Assembly (NCBI RefSeq): GCF_050589705.1 | Contig: NZ_JBNGOT010000007.1 | Location: 124,001 to 188,000 of the forward strand | Direction of reading: 5' to 3' | DNA: 64,000 bases | DNA from: Sunxiuqinia rutila | GTDB lineage: Bacteria > Bacteroidota > Bacteroidia > Bacteroidales > Prolixibacteraceae | In this document: positions 39,612 through 49,560 of the stretch, in pieces | Layout: the number at the start of each line of letters is the position of its first letter | Position numbering within the stretch: the first letter of the stretch is position 1 | The notes under the pieces: model-generated | Database searches by the model: none | The model's input: only the letters and a program-made list of their open reading frames with translations | Told to the model about the DNA's origin: nothing | Made by a program: the position numbers and the translations under genes

Positions 39612-41728
39612 TGGAGATTAGAAAAGACATAACTGCCCGCTTTGGGATTATTTATTTTCTGGCTGCGTTGATAGGAATTATCATCGTGGTAAAAATCTTC
39701 ATGATTCAAAATATGGATACCAACAAATGGAAATCCATTGCGAAGAATCTGAAAAACAATACGGCTGAAATTCCGGCGAAGCGCGGAAATATTTGTGCCG
39801 ACGACGGAAGTATTTTGGCCACCTCTGTGCCGAAATACGCATTGCGTCTGGATTTGGCAGCACCGATGGTTAAGCGTGTTTATCAGGAAAAAGCCGATGC
39901 TTTTGCGCTGGAAGTTGCTGAATTCTTCGGCATTTCCAAAAGTCAGTTTAAGCGAAATATGGATCGGGCGTTTAAAAAAGGAAGCCGTTGGTTTTTGATT
40001 TATCCGCATGAAGTGAATTACAACCAGCTACAGCGGTTCAAGCGTCTGTCCATGATGGAGCGCAGCAGCTTTGGGTCGGGGCTGATTGTAGTTACCGATA
40101 ACGAACGGGTCATGCCGCACTCTGATTTAGCTAGCCGTACGATTGGCACCTTAAATAAAGGTGCCTTTGGTGGTATTCATGGTAATGTTGGTTACTCCGG
40201 CATTGAAGGATTGATGGAGGGGTACCTGAGTGGCGAGAACGGGAAAGCGGTAAAGCGCAATTATTCCGGACGCTGGATCAATGTGCCGATTGTTGAACCC
40301 AAGGACGGCAGCGACGTAATCACAACGCTGAATGTCAACCTGCAGGATTTTGCCAGCAATGCATTGCATCGTCAAATGAAGACTTCACAGGCGGAATGGG
40401 GAACAGCCATCGTGATGGAAGTAAAAACCGGCGAGGTAAAAGCGATTGCCAATTTGGGGAGACGCAAGGACGGTGAATATGCTGAGATATATAATTATGC
40501 CTTGGGTAATGAAGGATGCAGTGAGCCCGGTTCAACCTTTAAACTGATGTCGTTGATGGTTGCCATGGAGCATGGTTTTGTAGATACCTCCGATGTGTTT
40601 GATACAGGCAATGGTGCCTGGAATTACCACGGCCAAACCATTTACGATAGTGACTATCATCACGGAGGTCATGGTAAATTGACCATGAAACGGATATTTG
40701 AGTTGTCTTCCAATGTGGGGGTGGCTAAAATTATAACGAAGTATTACGAAGGACGCGAAGAAGAATACATCGACCGGATTTACAATTTTGGCTTGAATAA
40801 ACCGCTGGGATTGGGGTTTGCCGGTGAAGGTGTTCCCTATATTAAATATCCCACCGACAAGGTTTGGTGGGGGCCGTCGCTGGCTTGGATTTCCTACGGC
40901 TATGAGATTAAACTTACGCCCCTGCAAACGGCCACTTTTTACAATGCGGTTGCCAACAACGGGAAAATGGTGAAGCCGAAGTTTGTTAAGGAAGTGCGTC
41001 GAAATGGGCTGTTGGAGAAGGAGTTTAAAACAGAAGTGATCAATCCGGCTATCTGTTCGAAAGAAACCCTGGTGAAAGCTCAGGAGCTTTTGAGTGGGGT
41101 GTGCAGTGCCGGAACCGGACGCTCGCTAAATAACCCCTATTTCCCCATTGCCGGGAAAACGGGAACCGCGCAGGTTGCCTACAACGACCAGGGGTACACC
41201 AAAGATGGTCGAAAAAATTACCAGGCTTCGTTTGCCGGCTATTTTCCGGCCGACGACCCGCAATACACCTGTGTGGTGGTGATTGTTGGGCCCAAGGGCT
41301 TGTATTATGGAGGTTCTGTGGCTGGGCCGGTATTTAAGGAGATTGTTGGGAAAGTGTATGCCAGTTTTATGGAACCACGCAAAAACGAGGAAGAGCAGCT
41401 GGCCAAGCTACCTGATGTGAAGTCGGGTTTTAAAGATGAGATTGCCCTGGCTGTTGATGAACTGGACCTGGATGTGGATGCGGATGATGTTGACTCGGAC
41501 TTGATTCGGGTGAAGCCGGATCAGGAAAAGTTCAGTGTTGAAAAACTGGCTGTGGGAGAAGGTTTGGTGCCTGATGTTCGCGGAATGGGCGGAAGCGATG
41601 CGCTCTACTTGCTTGAAAGTTCCGGATTAAAAGTAAAAATGAAAGGAATTGGCAAGGTGAAAAAACAATCGCTGAAAGCAGGCCATAAGATTAGGGCCGG
41701 ACAAACTATTTATATTGATTTAGGCTAA
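39611..41728 (+). CDS. ftsI: Septal peptidoglycan transpeptidase FtsI (PBP3/SpoVD type) with PASTA domain
   Basis: A 705-residue class B penicillin-binding protein: an N-terminal transmembrane helix (about 12-31), the dimerisation domain, and the transpeptidase domain with SxxK at 308-311 (SEPGSTFKLM), SSN in ELSSNVGVAK, and KTG in IAGKTGTAQVAY. The last 60 residues (VPDVRGMGGSDALYLLES onward) are one PASTA domain, preceded by an acidic linker. It cross-links septal peptidoglycan with FtsW. It is longer than E. coli FtsI (588 aa) because of the PASTA tail. It is followed directly by murE, with a one-base overlap. Confidence 0.95.
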   Translation: MEIRKDITARFGIIYFLAALIGIIIVVKIFMIQNMDTNKWKSIAKNLKNNTAEIPAKRGNICADDGSILATSVPKYALRLDLAAPMVKRVYQEKADAFALEVAEFFGISKSQFKRNMDRAFKKGSRWFLIYPHEVNYNQLQRFKRLSMMERSSFGSGLIVVTDNERVMPHSDLASRTIGTLNKGAFGGIHGNVGYSGIEGLMEGYLSGENGKAVKRNYSGRWINVPIVEPKDGSDVITTLNVNLQDFASNALHRQMKTSQAEWGTAIVMEVKTGEVKAIANLGRRKDGEYAEIYNYALGNEGCSEPGSTFKLMSLMVAMEHGFVDTSDVFDTGNGAWNYHGQTIYDSDYHHGGHGKLTMKRIFELSSNVGVAKIITKYYEGREEEYIDRIYNFGLNKPLGLGFAGEGVPYIKYPTDKVWWGPSLAWISYGYEIKLTPLQTATFYNAVANNGKMVKPKFVKEVRRNGLLEKEFKTEVINPAICSKETLVKAQELLSGVCSAGTGRSLNNPYFPIAGKTGTAQVAYNDQGYTKDGRKNYQASFAGYFPADDPQYTCVVVIVGPKGLYYGGSVAGPVFKEIVGKVYASFMEPRKNEEEQLAKLPDVKSGFKDEIALAVDELDLDVDADDVDSDLIRVKPDQEKFSVEKLAVGEGLVPDVRGMGGSDALYLLESSGLKVKMKGIGKVKKQSLKAGHKIRAGQTIYIDLG

Positions 41729-43185
41729 TGATGAATTTAAAGAAAATATTAAACAAGCAAACCTATGAGTTGGTCGCAGGCAACTTGGCTATTGAAGTCG
41801 GAAGCCTGCATTTTGATTCAAGACAGGTAAAGGCGGGCGATGTTTTTGTTGCCGTTGCCGGCACGCATGTGGATGGGCATCAGTTCATTCAAAAAGCCAT
41901 TGATCAAGGTGCTGTAGCAGTGATTGCCCAGCAGTTTGAGGGCGTCGAAGCAACAGGTGTTAGTTTGATTAAAATGGCTGATACGGCACTTGCCTTGGGC
42001 CAATTGGCTGCCAACTATTACGACAATCCTTCTGCAAAGTTGAAGGTGGTTGGCGTTACCGGAACCAATGGCAAAACAACTATTGCGACTTTGTTGTACC
42101 AGCTGTTTCAAAAGCTGGGCTACCAGGTTGGTTTGATTTCTACCATTAAATATTATGTAGGCGACCACGACTTGCCTGCGACACATACCACTCCTGATGC
42201 TTTGCAAATTCAGTCGCTGATGGCCAAAATGGTTGATGCTGGCTGTGAATACTGTTTTATGGAGGTTAGCTCGCATGCGATTCATCAGGAACGGATTTCA
42301 GGCGTGGCGTTTGACGGCGGAATTTTTACAAACCTGACCCACGATCACCTGGATTACCATGAAACCTTTGCAGAATATCTGAAAGCCAAGAAGAAGTTTT
42401 TTGACCAATTGCCACAAACGGCCTTTGCGTTGACCAATGCGGATGAAAAGAACGGTATGGTCATGCTTCAGAATACAAAGGCTGTGAAAAAAACATATGG
42501 ATTGAAGTCTTTGGCAGATTATAAGTGCAAGGTGTTGGAAAAACATTTTGATGGCATGTTGCTGCGGATTGACGAACATGAAGTTTGGACGCATTTTGCC
42601 GGGGTATTTAATGCTTACAACCTGATGGCTGTGTATGCATCGGCCTTGTTGCTTGGCGAATCGGCTGAGTCTGTTTTGCCTGTTATCAGTGACTTGAAGC
42701 CTGTGGCAGGGCGGTTTGAAATGTTGCGTTCGCCCGAAGGTAAATATGCGGTGGTGGACTATGCGCACACACCCGATGCCTTGAAAAATGTGTTGAACGG
42801 AATTACGGAAATCCGAACCGGAAACGAACAGGTGATTACGGTGGTTGGTGCCGGTGGCGATCGTGATAAAACCAAACGACCGATAATGGCGCAGGAAGCT
42901 GTTCAGCAAAGTGATAAAGTGATTTTGACTTCGGACAACCCGCGTAGCGAGGTGCCTGAGCAAATTATTGCAGATATGCAAACTGGTGTTGAACCGCACC
43001 AAACCGGCAAAGTGCTGGCTATTGTTAATCGTCGGGAAGCAATTCGTACGGCATGCATGCTGGCACAACCCGGCGATATTATTCTGGTAGCCGGCAAAGG
43101 GCATGAAGATTACCAGGAAATTATGGGTGTGAAACACCACTTTGACGATAAAGAAGTGATTAAAGAGGTATTCAATTTAATATAG
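41728..43185 (+). CDS. murE: UDP-MurNAc-L-Ala-D-Glu:meso-diaminopimelate ligase
   Basis: A 485-residue Mur ligase that adds the third residue of the stem peptide. GVTGTNGKTTIATLL is the ATP-binding P-loop, YCFMEVSSHAIHQERI and GGIFTNLTHDHLDYH are core motifs, and LTSDNPRSEVPEQI contains the DNPR motif that selects meso-diaminopimelate over lysine. The cell wall is therefore predicted to be the usual Gram-negative DAP type. murF does not follow murE, unlike in E. coli. Confidence 0.95.
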   Translation: MMNLKKILNKQTYELVAGNLAIEVGSLHFDSRQVKAGDVFVAVAGTHVDGHQFIQKAIDQGAVAVIAQQFEGVEATGVSLIKMADTALALGQLAANYYDNPSAKLKVVGVTGTNGKTTIATLLYQLFQKLGYQVGLISTIKYYVGDHDLPATHTTPDALQIQSLMAKMVDAGCEYCFMEVSSHAIHQERISGVAFDGGIFTNLTHDHLDYHETFAEYLKAKKKFFDQLPQTAFALTNADEKNGMVMLQNTKAVKKTYGLKSLADYKCKVLEKHFDGMLLRIDEHEVWTHFAGVFNAYNLMAVYASALLLGESAESVLPVISDLKPVAGRFEMLRSPEGKYAVVDYAHTPDALKNVLNGITEIRTGNEQVITVVGAGGDRDKTKRPIMAQEAVQQSDKVILTSDNPRSEVPEQIIADMQTGVEPHQTGKVLAIVNRREAIRTACMLAQPGDIILVAGKGHEDYQEIMGVKHHFDDKEVIKEVFNLI

Positions 43186-43194
43186 GAGAAGCAG

Positions 43195-44445
43195 ATGGTT
43201 TATTTTCTGTACGAGTGGTTAAGAGATTTAGATATTCCGGGATGGGGGATGGTTCCTTACATTTCATTCCGGTCGGGAGCTGCGGTGATCACTTCGTTGC
43301 TGATTACAATGGGTTTTGGCCGTAAATTGATCAATTACCTGCAGCGGAAGCAAATTGGAGAAGAAGTGCGCGATTTGGGCCTGGAGGGACAATTGCAGAA
43401 AAAAGGCACGCCTACCATGGGGGGCTTGATTATTTTGGCATCGATTATTATCCCCACATTGCTGTTTGCACGCTTGGACAATATTTACATTCTGCTGATG
43501 TTGGTAACCACCGTGTGGCTGGGGCTGATTGGTTTTGCCGATGATTACATCAAAGTCTTCTTAAAGGACAAAAAGGGATTGGCAGGCCGGTTTAAAATTC
43601 TGGGGCAAGTGAGTCTCGGTATCATTGTGGCGTCTACCCTTTATTTTTCAGAGGATGTGATTGTGCGTGAGAAAGTGCTTTCGGTGACCGGCGATTATAA
43701 AAAAGAAATTGTTGTGGATGTTGAAACAGGCATGCAAGAGGTTCGTGTCATTACCAATGATGTGAAGTCGACTCGCACGACCATTCCATTCATTAAAAAT
43801 CATGAGTTTGACTATGCCTGGCTGGTTCCTTTTGCCGGAGAACGTGGTGAGTTCTGGCGCTGGCTGATCTATGCGTTGGCCATCATTCTGATTATTACGG
43901 CAGTTTCCAACGCCGCCAACCTGACGGATGGCATTGACGGACTGGCAACCGGAACTTCGGCGATTAGCGGAGCTACCTTGGGTATTCTGGCTTATGTAAG
44001 TGGAAACATTATTTATTCCGATTATCTGAATATCATGTATATCCCCAATATTGGAGAGCTGACCGTGTTTATCTCTGCTTTTATTGGGGCCACCGTTGGG
44101 TTTTTGTGGTACAACTCGTATCCGGCCCAGGTATTTATGGGCGACACCGGAAGTCTGGCCTTGGGAGGAATCCTGGCCGTTTTTGCGGTGGTCATTCGTA
44201 AGGAAATTCTGATTCCGCTTTTGTGCGGCATTTTCCTGCTCGAAAATTTATCGGTCGTTATTCAGGTGGCTTATTTCAAGTACACCAAGAAAAAATACGG
44301 TGAAGGTAGACGGGTTTTCCTGATGAGCCCGATTCATCATCATTACCAGAAAAAAGGAATTCCCGAACCCAAAATCGTTACCCGGTTTTGGATTGTAGGA
44401 ATTATCCTGGCTGTATTTACCATTGTGACTCTTAAAATGCGTTAA
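43195..44445 (+). CDS. mraY: Phospho-N-acetylmuramoyl-pentapeptide transferase
   Basis: A 416-residue membrane enzyme with about ten helices that makes lipid I from UDP-MurNAc-pentapeptide and undecaprenyl phosphate. KKGTPTMGGLIILASI and GFADDYIKVFLKDKKGL are the substrate loops with the Asp pair, NAANLTDGIDGLATG is the conserved motif, and MSPIHHHYQKKGIPE the histidine loop. It carries an insertion of about 50 residues around residues 160-215, common in Bacteroidota, which explains its length over E. coli (360 aa). Confidence 0.96.
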   Translation: MVYFLYEWLRDLDIPGWGMVPYISFRSGAAVITSLLITMGFGRKLINYLQRKQIGEEVRDLGLEGQLQKKGTPTMGGLIILASIIIPTLLFARLDNIYILLMLVTTVWLGLIGFADDYIKVFLKDKKGLAGRFKILGQVSLGIIVASTLYFSEDVIVREKVLSVTGDYKKEIVVDVETGMQEVRVITNDVKSTRTTIPFIKNHEFDYAWLVPFAGERGEFWRWLIYALAIILIITAVSNAANLTDGIDGLATGTSAISGATLGILAYVSGNIIYSDYLNIMYIPNIGELTVFISAFIGATVGFLWYNSYPAQVFMGDTGSLALGGILAVFAVVIRKEILIPLLCGIFLLENLSVVIQVAYFKYTKKKYGEGRRVFLMSPIHHHYQKKGIPEPKIVTRFWIVGIILAVFTIVTLKMR

Positions 44446-44447
44446 CC

Positions 44448-45785
44448 ATGGCAAAGCGGCTTGTCGTCATAGGTGCTGGTGAAAGCGGTGTGGGATCCGC
44501 CATTTTAGCTCAGAAACAGGGTTTTGATGTCTGGGTCTCGGATGCCGGAAAGATTCAGGATAAATATAAAGACGTTCTAATCAAGTATACGATTCCTTTT
44601 GAAGAAGGAAAACATTCGGAAGAGCAACTTCTGAATGCTGACCTGGTGGTCAAAAGTCCAGGGGTGCCTGATGCGGCTCCCTTGATAAAGAAGCTCAAAG
44701 CACGGGGAGTTCCCGTGATTTCGGAAATTGAATTTGCCGGTCGTTACAACCAGGCAAAAACCATTTGTATTACCGGAAGCAATGGCAAGACCACCACAAC
44801 CATGCTGATTTATCATTTGCTGCAAACAGCTGGCTTAAAGGTCGGATTAGCCGGAAATGTGGGGCAAAGTTTTGCCTGGCAGGTGGCCGAAAAAACGTAT
44901 GAGTACTATGTGCTTGAGTTGAGCAGCTTCCAGCTCGACGGCATGTATGAGTTTAAAGCAGACGTGGCCATTCTGTTGAACATCACTCCGGATCATCTGG
45001 ACCGATATGACTATCAACTGCAGAATTATGTGAACTCCAAGTTCCGGATTCTGCAAAACCAAACAGCAAATGACTTTTTCATTTACGGAGCAGATGATCC
45101 AATCATTCAAAAGGAGCTGGATAAAAGATCCATTTCAGCTACCTGCCTGCCATTTGGCTGGGAAAAAGCTCCGGGAAATGGAGCGGGAATTGAAGGCGAA
45201 GATTTAGTTATCAACTGGAAAAAAAAATCATTCAATATGTCCATTTTTGATATTGCATTACAAGGAAAACATAACACCTACAACTCGATGGCCGCAGGCT
45301 TGGCGGGTATGGTGTTAACCATAAAAAACGACAAGATCAGAGAAAGTTTATCTGATTTTAAAGGAGTCGAACACCGGCTCGAACGTTTTTTAACCGTACA
45401 TGGGATTGAGTTTATCAACGATTCTAAAGCGACCAATGTGAATTCGACCTGGTATGCTTTGGAAAGTGTCAGCAAACCGATCATCTGGATTGCCGGCGGT
45501 GTTGATAAAGGGAATGACTATGAGGCGTTAAATGATTTGGTGAAAGACAAGGTCAGGGCCATCATTTGCCTGGGGGTTGACAATCAAAAGATCAAGGAAG
45601 CTTTTGCCGGTTTAGTGCCTGATATTATTGAAACTGAAGATATGACCGATGCGGTACGATCGGCTTATTACCTGGCTAAAAATGGCGAGACCGTTTTATT
45701 GTCGCCGGCTTGTGCCAGCTTCGATTTGTTCGAGAACTACGAAGATCGTGGGCGTCAGTTTAAAGACGCTGTTCGCGAATTGTAG
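44448..45785 (+). CDS. murD: UDP-N-acetylmuramoyl-L-alanine:D-glutamate ligase
   Basis: A 445-residue Mur ligase adding D-Glu. The Rossmann N-terminus reads LVVIGAGESGVGSAILAQ, ITGSNGKTTTTMLIYHLL is the ATP loop, LELSSFQLDGM and LNITPDHLDRYDY are core motifs, and FINDSKATNVNSTWYAL and LLSPACASFDLFENYEDRG are C-terminal. It follows mraY by two bases. A gap of 87 bases to ftsW, the largest inside the cluster, holds a small hairpin (ATCCAT/ATGGAT, 45790-45807) followed by a T-rich stretch. Confidence 0.96.
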   Translation: MAKRLVVIGAGESGVGSAILAQKQGFDVWVSDAGKIQDKYKDVLIKYTIPFEEGKHSEEQLLNADLVVKSPGVPDAAPLIKKLKARGVPVISEIEFAGRYNQAKTICITGSNGKTTTTMLIYHLLQTAGLKVGLAGNVGQSFAWQVAEKTYEYYVLELSSFQLDGMYEFKADVAILLNITPDHLDRYDYQLQNYVNSKFRILQNQTANDFFIYGADDPIIQKELDKRSISATCLPFGWEKAPGNGAGIEGEDLVINWKKKSFNMSIFDIALQGKHNTYNSMAAGLAGMVLTIKNDKIRESLSDFKGVEHRLERFLTVHGIEFINDSKATNVNSTWYALESVSKPIIWIAGGVDKGNDYEALNDLVKDKVRAIICLGVDNQKIKEAFAGLVPDIIETEDMTDAVRSAYYLAKNGETVLLSPACASFDLFENYEDRGRQFKDAVREL

Positions 45786-45872
45786 GCACATCCATGTGAC
45801 GATGGATTGTTGATTTGATTTTTTTGTGTAGCATATAAAACTGGAAACAGGACTAATAATATAGAAACTGGA

Positions 45873-47072
45873 ATGAATTTCTCCTTGGGAAAATTATTGA
45901 AAGGTGACCGAATTTTGTGGGTGGTACTTGGTCTTTTATCACTCATTTCACTGTTGATTGTCTACAGTGCAACCGGGCGTTTGGCTTATCGCGAAGCAGG
46001 CGGTAATACCTTTTATTACCTGGGACGACAGCTCATATTTTTGCTATTGGGATTTGGGCTCATTGCTTTTCTGGTCAATGTTATTCCGGTCAAATTTTAT
46101 ACGTACATCGCGCCCTTGCTTTTGGTGGTTACGGTGGGTGCGCTGGTGGCAGCCTTTGTCCAGTATAAGCTGAGCCCGGGCAAAGCCACTCCGCGTTCGC
46201 TTGACCTGGGCTTTCTGAGCTTTCAGCCGGCTGAACTGGCCAAAATATCGTTGATGATGTTTGTGGCTAAGGTGCTGGCCAAGAGACAGAAGTCGCGGGA
46301 AGAACTGAGAAAAGCTTTTTATTGGGTAATGGGTGCTAGCGGCCTTGTTTGTGGCATTATCTTTTTGGGAGATATTTCCACCGCAGGACTGATTTTCATG
46401 TGCATCATGATTTTGATGCTGATTGCCCGTATTCCTGCCAAATACTTATTGATTACGGTAGGCGGAGGCTTGCTCTTATTAACGACAGTGTACTTTACCG
46501 CTGACTTTATTCCGGCCTCGGTTGGACGTGTTCACACCTTCAAGGAGCGAATCGACGACTTTATCTTTGGCGATGATCATGCTGAATTGGGAACTACCCA
46601 GGCCGACTATGCCAAGCTGGCCATTTATGAAGGAGGAATGCTCGGGAAAGGACCGGGACAAAGTGAAGTGAGCAATTACATGGAAGCGGCGTACAATGAC
46701 TTTATCTATGCCATCATTATTGAGGAGTATGGCATTTTTGGAGGTTTTTTTGTTGCCTTGCTATACCTGATTCTTTTGTATCGGGGAGTGGTTATTGTCC
46801 GAAGGTCCAACAGGACATACCCCGCATTTTTAACAGCGGGGCTGGTTTTGTTGCTGGTTTTTCAAGCCATAATTAATATGGCGGTTTCCGTGGGAGTTGC
46901 TCCGGTAACGGGGCAGCCGATGCCCTGGGTTAGTATGGGAGGTACTTCCATGCTGTTTACCGCTGTTTCTTTTGGCGCAATTTTATCGGTCAGTTATCAC
47001 AACCAGCGAAACAAAGAAGTTGTAGAACCACCGGTCATGATTGACATGCCGGATGAAGATGAGGAACTGTAA
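45873..47072 (+). CDS. ftsW: Peptidoglycan glycosyltransferase FtsW
   Basis: A 399-residue SEDS polymerase with about ten transmembrane helices. KATPRSLDLGFLSFQPAELAK contains the central PAEL motif and the charged periplasmic start, and QADYAKLAIYEGGMLGKGPG and NMAVSVGVAPVTGQPMPWVS contain the family's GLxxG/PxTGxxLPxxS-type motifs. It polymerises lipid II at the septum together with FtsI. It is the first gene after the only sizeable gap in the cluster, so a separate promoter is possible, though none is clear. Confidence 0.95.
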   Translation: MNFSLGKLLKGDRILWVVLGLLSLISLLIVYSATGRLAYREAGGNTFYYLGRQLIFLLLGFGLIAFLVNVIPVKFYTYIAPLLLVVTVGALVAAFVQYKLSPGKATPRSLDLGFLSFQPAELAKISLMMFVAKVLAKRQKSREELRKAFYWVMGASGLVCGIIFLGDISTAGLIFMCIMILMLIARIPAKYLLITVGGGLLLLTTVYFTADFIPASVGRVHTFKERIDDFIFGDDHAELGTTQADYAKLAIYEGGMLGKGPGQSEVSNYMEAAYNDFIYAIIIEEYGIFGGFFVALLYLILLYRGVVIVRRSNRTYPAFLTAGLVLLLVFQAIINMAVSVGVAPVTGQPMPWVSMGGTSMLFTAVSFGAILSVSYHNQRNKEVVEPPVMIDMPDEDEEL

Positions 47073-47073
47073 A

Positions 47074-48174
47074 ATGGAAAAATTAAAAGTAATAATCAGC
47101 GGAGGAGGAACCGGAGGGCATATCTTTCCGGCCCTGGCCATAGCCAATGAAATTAAGGCGCAAGTTCCTGAAGTTGATATCCTGTTTGTAGGTGCGCAAG
47201 GCAAAATGGAAATGGAGCGTGTTCCGATTGCTGGTTACCCAATTATTGGTTTGCCGGTCATTGGCTTGCCGCGTAAGTTGTCCTTGAAACTGTTCAGTTT
47301 TGTGTGGTTCTTATTTGTAAGTATGCTTAAAGCCCGCAAAATCGTTCGGGACTTCAAGCCGGACGTGGTGGTTGGTGTTGGTGGATTTGCCAGCGGACCG
47401 GTATTGAAAGCGGCCTCACGAAAAGGCATTCCAACCATTTTGCAAGAGCAAAACTCGTATGCCGGAAAAACCAACAAGTGGCTGGCTAAACGGGTAAAAA
47501 AGATTTGTGTGGCCTATCCCAATATGGAAAAATACTTTCCCAAATGGCGGATTGTGCTTACGGGAAACCCTTTTCGTCAAACCTTGTTGAACAAGGTGGA
47601 CAAACAAGTGGCCTATAAAACCTTTGGCCTGAGTGAAGGGAAGCCGGTGATACTGGTCATGGGGGGAAGTTTGGGAGCCCGCACCTTGAATGAAAGTATT
47701 CTGAAAAACCTGGATTTGATATCCAAATCAGGAGTACAGATTATCTGGCAATCCGGATCATTTTATTATAAAGAAATATTGGAGCGGTTCAACGGACAAC
47801 TGCGTAAGAATATTCACCTCTATGAGTTCTTGTCGCAAATGGATTTGGCTTATGCCGCCGCTGATCTGGTTATTTCGCGGGCAGGAGCAAGTACAATTTC
47901 TGAAATTTGCTTGTTGGGAAAAGCTTCCGTGTTGGTGCCTTCACCCAATGTAGCTGAGGATCATCAGACTAAAAATGCCATGGCTTTGGTAGAAAATGAT
48001 GCCGCTGAAATGGTGAAAGATTTTGAAGCCGTTAAAAAATTGTTCCCGGTGGCCCTGGAGCTGGTTCAGAATGAAGAACGACTGAAGACATTGTCGGAGA
48101 ACAGCCTGAAAATGGCAAAACCGAATGCCACGGCCGATATTGTCGAAGTGATATTAAATGAAGCAAAGAAGTAA
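47074..48174 (+). CDS. murG: UDP-N-acetylglucosamine:lipid I GlcNAc transferase
   Basis: 366 residues from the ATG at 47074, one base after the ftsW stop; earlier in-frame ATGs lie inside ftsW. The N-terminal GGGTGGHIFPALAIA and VGVGGFASGPVLKAA loops bind lipid I and diphosphate; SRAGASTISEICLLGK and PSPNVAEDHQTKNA form the UDP-GlcNAc site. It makes lipid II on the inner face of the membrane. Confidence 0.96.
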   Translation: MEKLKVIISGGGTGGHIFPALAIANEIKAQVPEVDILFVGAQGKMEMERVPIAGYPIIGLPVIGLPRKLSLKLFSFVWFLFVSMLKARKIVRDFKPDVVVGVGGFASGPVLKAASRKGIPTILQEQNSYAGKTNKWLAKRVKKICVAYPNMEKYFPKWRIVLTGNPFRQTLLNKVDKQVAYKTFGLSEGKPVILVMGGSLGARTLNESILKNLDLISKSGVQIIWQSGSFYYKEILERFNGQLRKNIHLYEFLSQMDLAYAAADLVISRAGASTISEICLLGKASVLVPSPNVAEDHQTKNAMALVENDAAEMVKDFEAVKKLFPVALELVQNEERLKTLSENSLKMAKPNATADIVEVILNEAKK

Positions 48175-49560
48175 ATGATTGGGTTAACACATATTAAGCA
48201 GGTTTATTTCCTTGGAATTGGAGGAATTGGGATGAGCGCCTTGGCTCGCTACTTCAAGCATGCCGGCTATGCCGTGTCGGGCTACGACCGAACGGAGACC
48301 AAGCTTACCCAAACCCTGCAGGCCGAAGGCATCGATGTGCATTACGAGGATCAGCCTGACTGGCTGGCTGATCATTTGCAAAAAGAAGTTTGCCTGGTCG
48401 TTTATACACCTGCTGTTCCCGCTGATTTGGGAGAGCGGACTTTTATCGAAAACCATGGTTTTGTGATGAAAAAGCGTTCGGAAGTGCTGGGCATGATTTG
48501 CCATGAATTGCAATGTTGTGCGGTGGCTGGTACCCATGGAAAAACTTCCGTTTCGACGATGCTGGCGCATATCCTGCATCGCTCGGAATTGGGGTGTACG
48601 GCTTTTATGGGGGGCATTTCCAAAAACTACCAAAGCAACCTGCTGTTGGATGCTCAGAGTGATTGGGTCGTTGCTGAAGCTGATGAGTTTGACCGTTCGT
48701 TTTTGCAGCTGTTCCCTAACCTGGCGGTGATCACTTCAATGGATGCCGACCATTTGGATATTTATGGAACGCAGCAGGCTTTACTGGATTCGTTTAATGC
48801 TTTTGCCGGTCAGGTGAAAGACGGCGGAGCCTTGGTCGTTAAAAAAGGTCTGGTAGTCGATCAGAAACCGGAAAGTAAGGTTCGTTACTATACCTATTCG
48901 CTTAACGAGAAAGCTGATTTTTATGCCGAAAATATCGAGCTGGTTGACGAAGCTTACCAGTTTGACCTGGTTCATCTGAAAGGGAAAATTGAAGGAGTAC
49001 ACCTGAATTATCCGGGACTAATGAATGTGGAAAATGCGGTTGCTGCTTCATCGCTGGCCTTGCTGGCCGGAGTAACTTCTGAAGAGCTACTGATGGCACT
49101 GGCCGCTTATCAGGGGGTGAAACGTCGCTTCGACATACAGTACCGCAGCAAACGGTTCATTCTGATTGATGATTATGCACATCATCCGGCAGAATTGAAA
49201 GCGACGATTGCTTCGGTGCGCGACATGTTTGCCGGTCGTAAGGTAACTGGTATTTTCCAACCGCACCTGTTTAGTCGCACACGTGACTTTGCTGACGACT
49301 TTGCCCGCGAGCTGGACCAATTGGATGAAATCATTTTGCTGGATATCTATCCGGCGCGTGAAAAGCCGATGGAAGGCGTGAGTTCAGCCTTGATTTTTGA
49401 TCAGCTTAAAAACGAAAACAAGCAACTGGTTACCAAAGCAGCATTCCCCGCCTGGGCTGAAAAGCTCGACGACGGGGTGATTCTGATGATGGGAGCCGGT
49501 AATATTGACACCTTGGTGGAGCCTGTTAAAGCTATTTTGAAGGAGGTAGAGCATGTTTAA
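48175..49560 (+). CDS. murC: UDP-N-acetylmuramate:L-alanine ligase
   Basis: A 461-residue Mur ligase that adds L-Ala to UDP-MurNAc. The start has YFLGIGGIGMSALARYF; VAGTHGKTSVSTMLAHIL is the ATP loop; VVAEADEFDRSFLQL and SMDADHLDIYGTQQ are core motifs; DDYAHHPAELKATIAS is C-terminal. It begins immediately after the murG stop and its end overlaps ftsQ by 8 bases. Confidence 0.96.
   Translation: MIGLTHIKQVYFLGIGGIGMSALARYFKHAGYAVSGYDRTETKLTQTLQAEGIDVHYEDQPDWLADHLQKEVCLVVYTPAVPADLGERTFIENHGFVMKKRSEVLGMICHELQCCAVAGTHGKTSVSTMLAHILHRSELGCTAFMGGISKNYQSNLLLDAQSDWVVAEADEFDRSFLQLFPNLAVITSMDADHLDIYGTQQALLDSFNAFAGQVKDGGALVVKKGLVVDQKPESKVRYYTYSLNEKADFYAENIELVDEAYQFDLVHLKGKIEGVHLNYPGLMNVENAVAASSLALLAGVTSEELLMALAAYQGVKRRFDIQYRSKRFILIDDYAHHPAELKATIASVRDMFAGRKVTGIFQPHLFSRTRDFADDFARELDQLDEIILLDIYPAREKPMEGVSSALIFDQLKNENKQLVTKAAFPAWAEKLDDGVILMMGAGNIDTLVEPVKAILKEVEHV

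Noticed and set aside
45786..45872. Terminator splitting the dcw cluster between murD and ftsW
   Set aside because: The stem is only six bases and the T run begins about ten bases later; more likely a minor hairpin.
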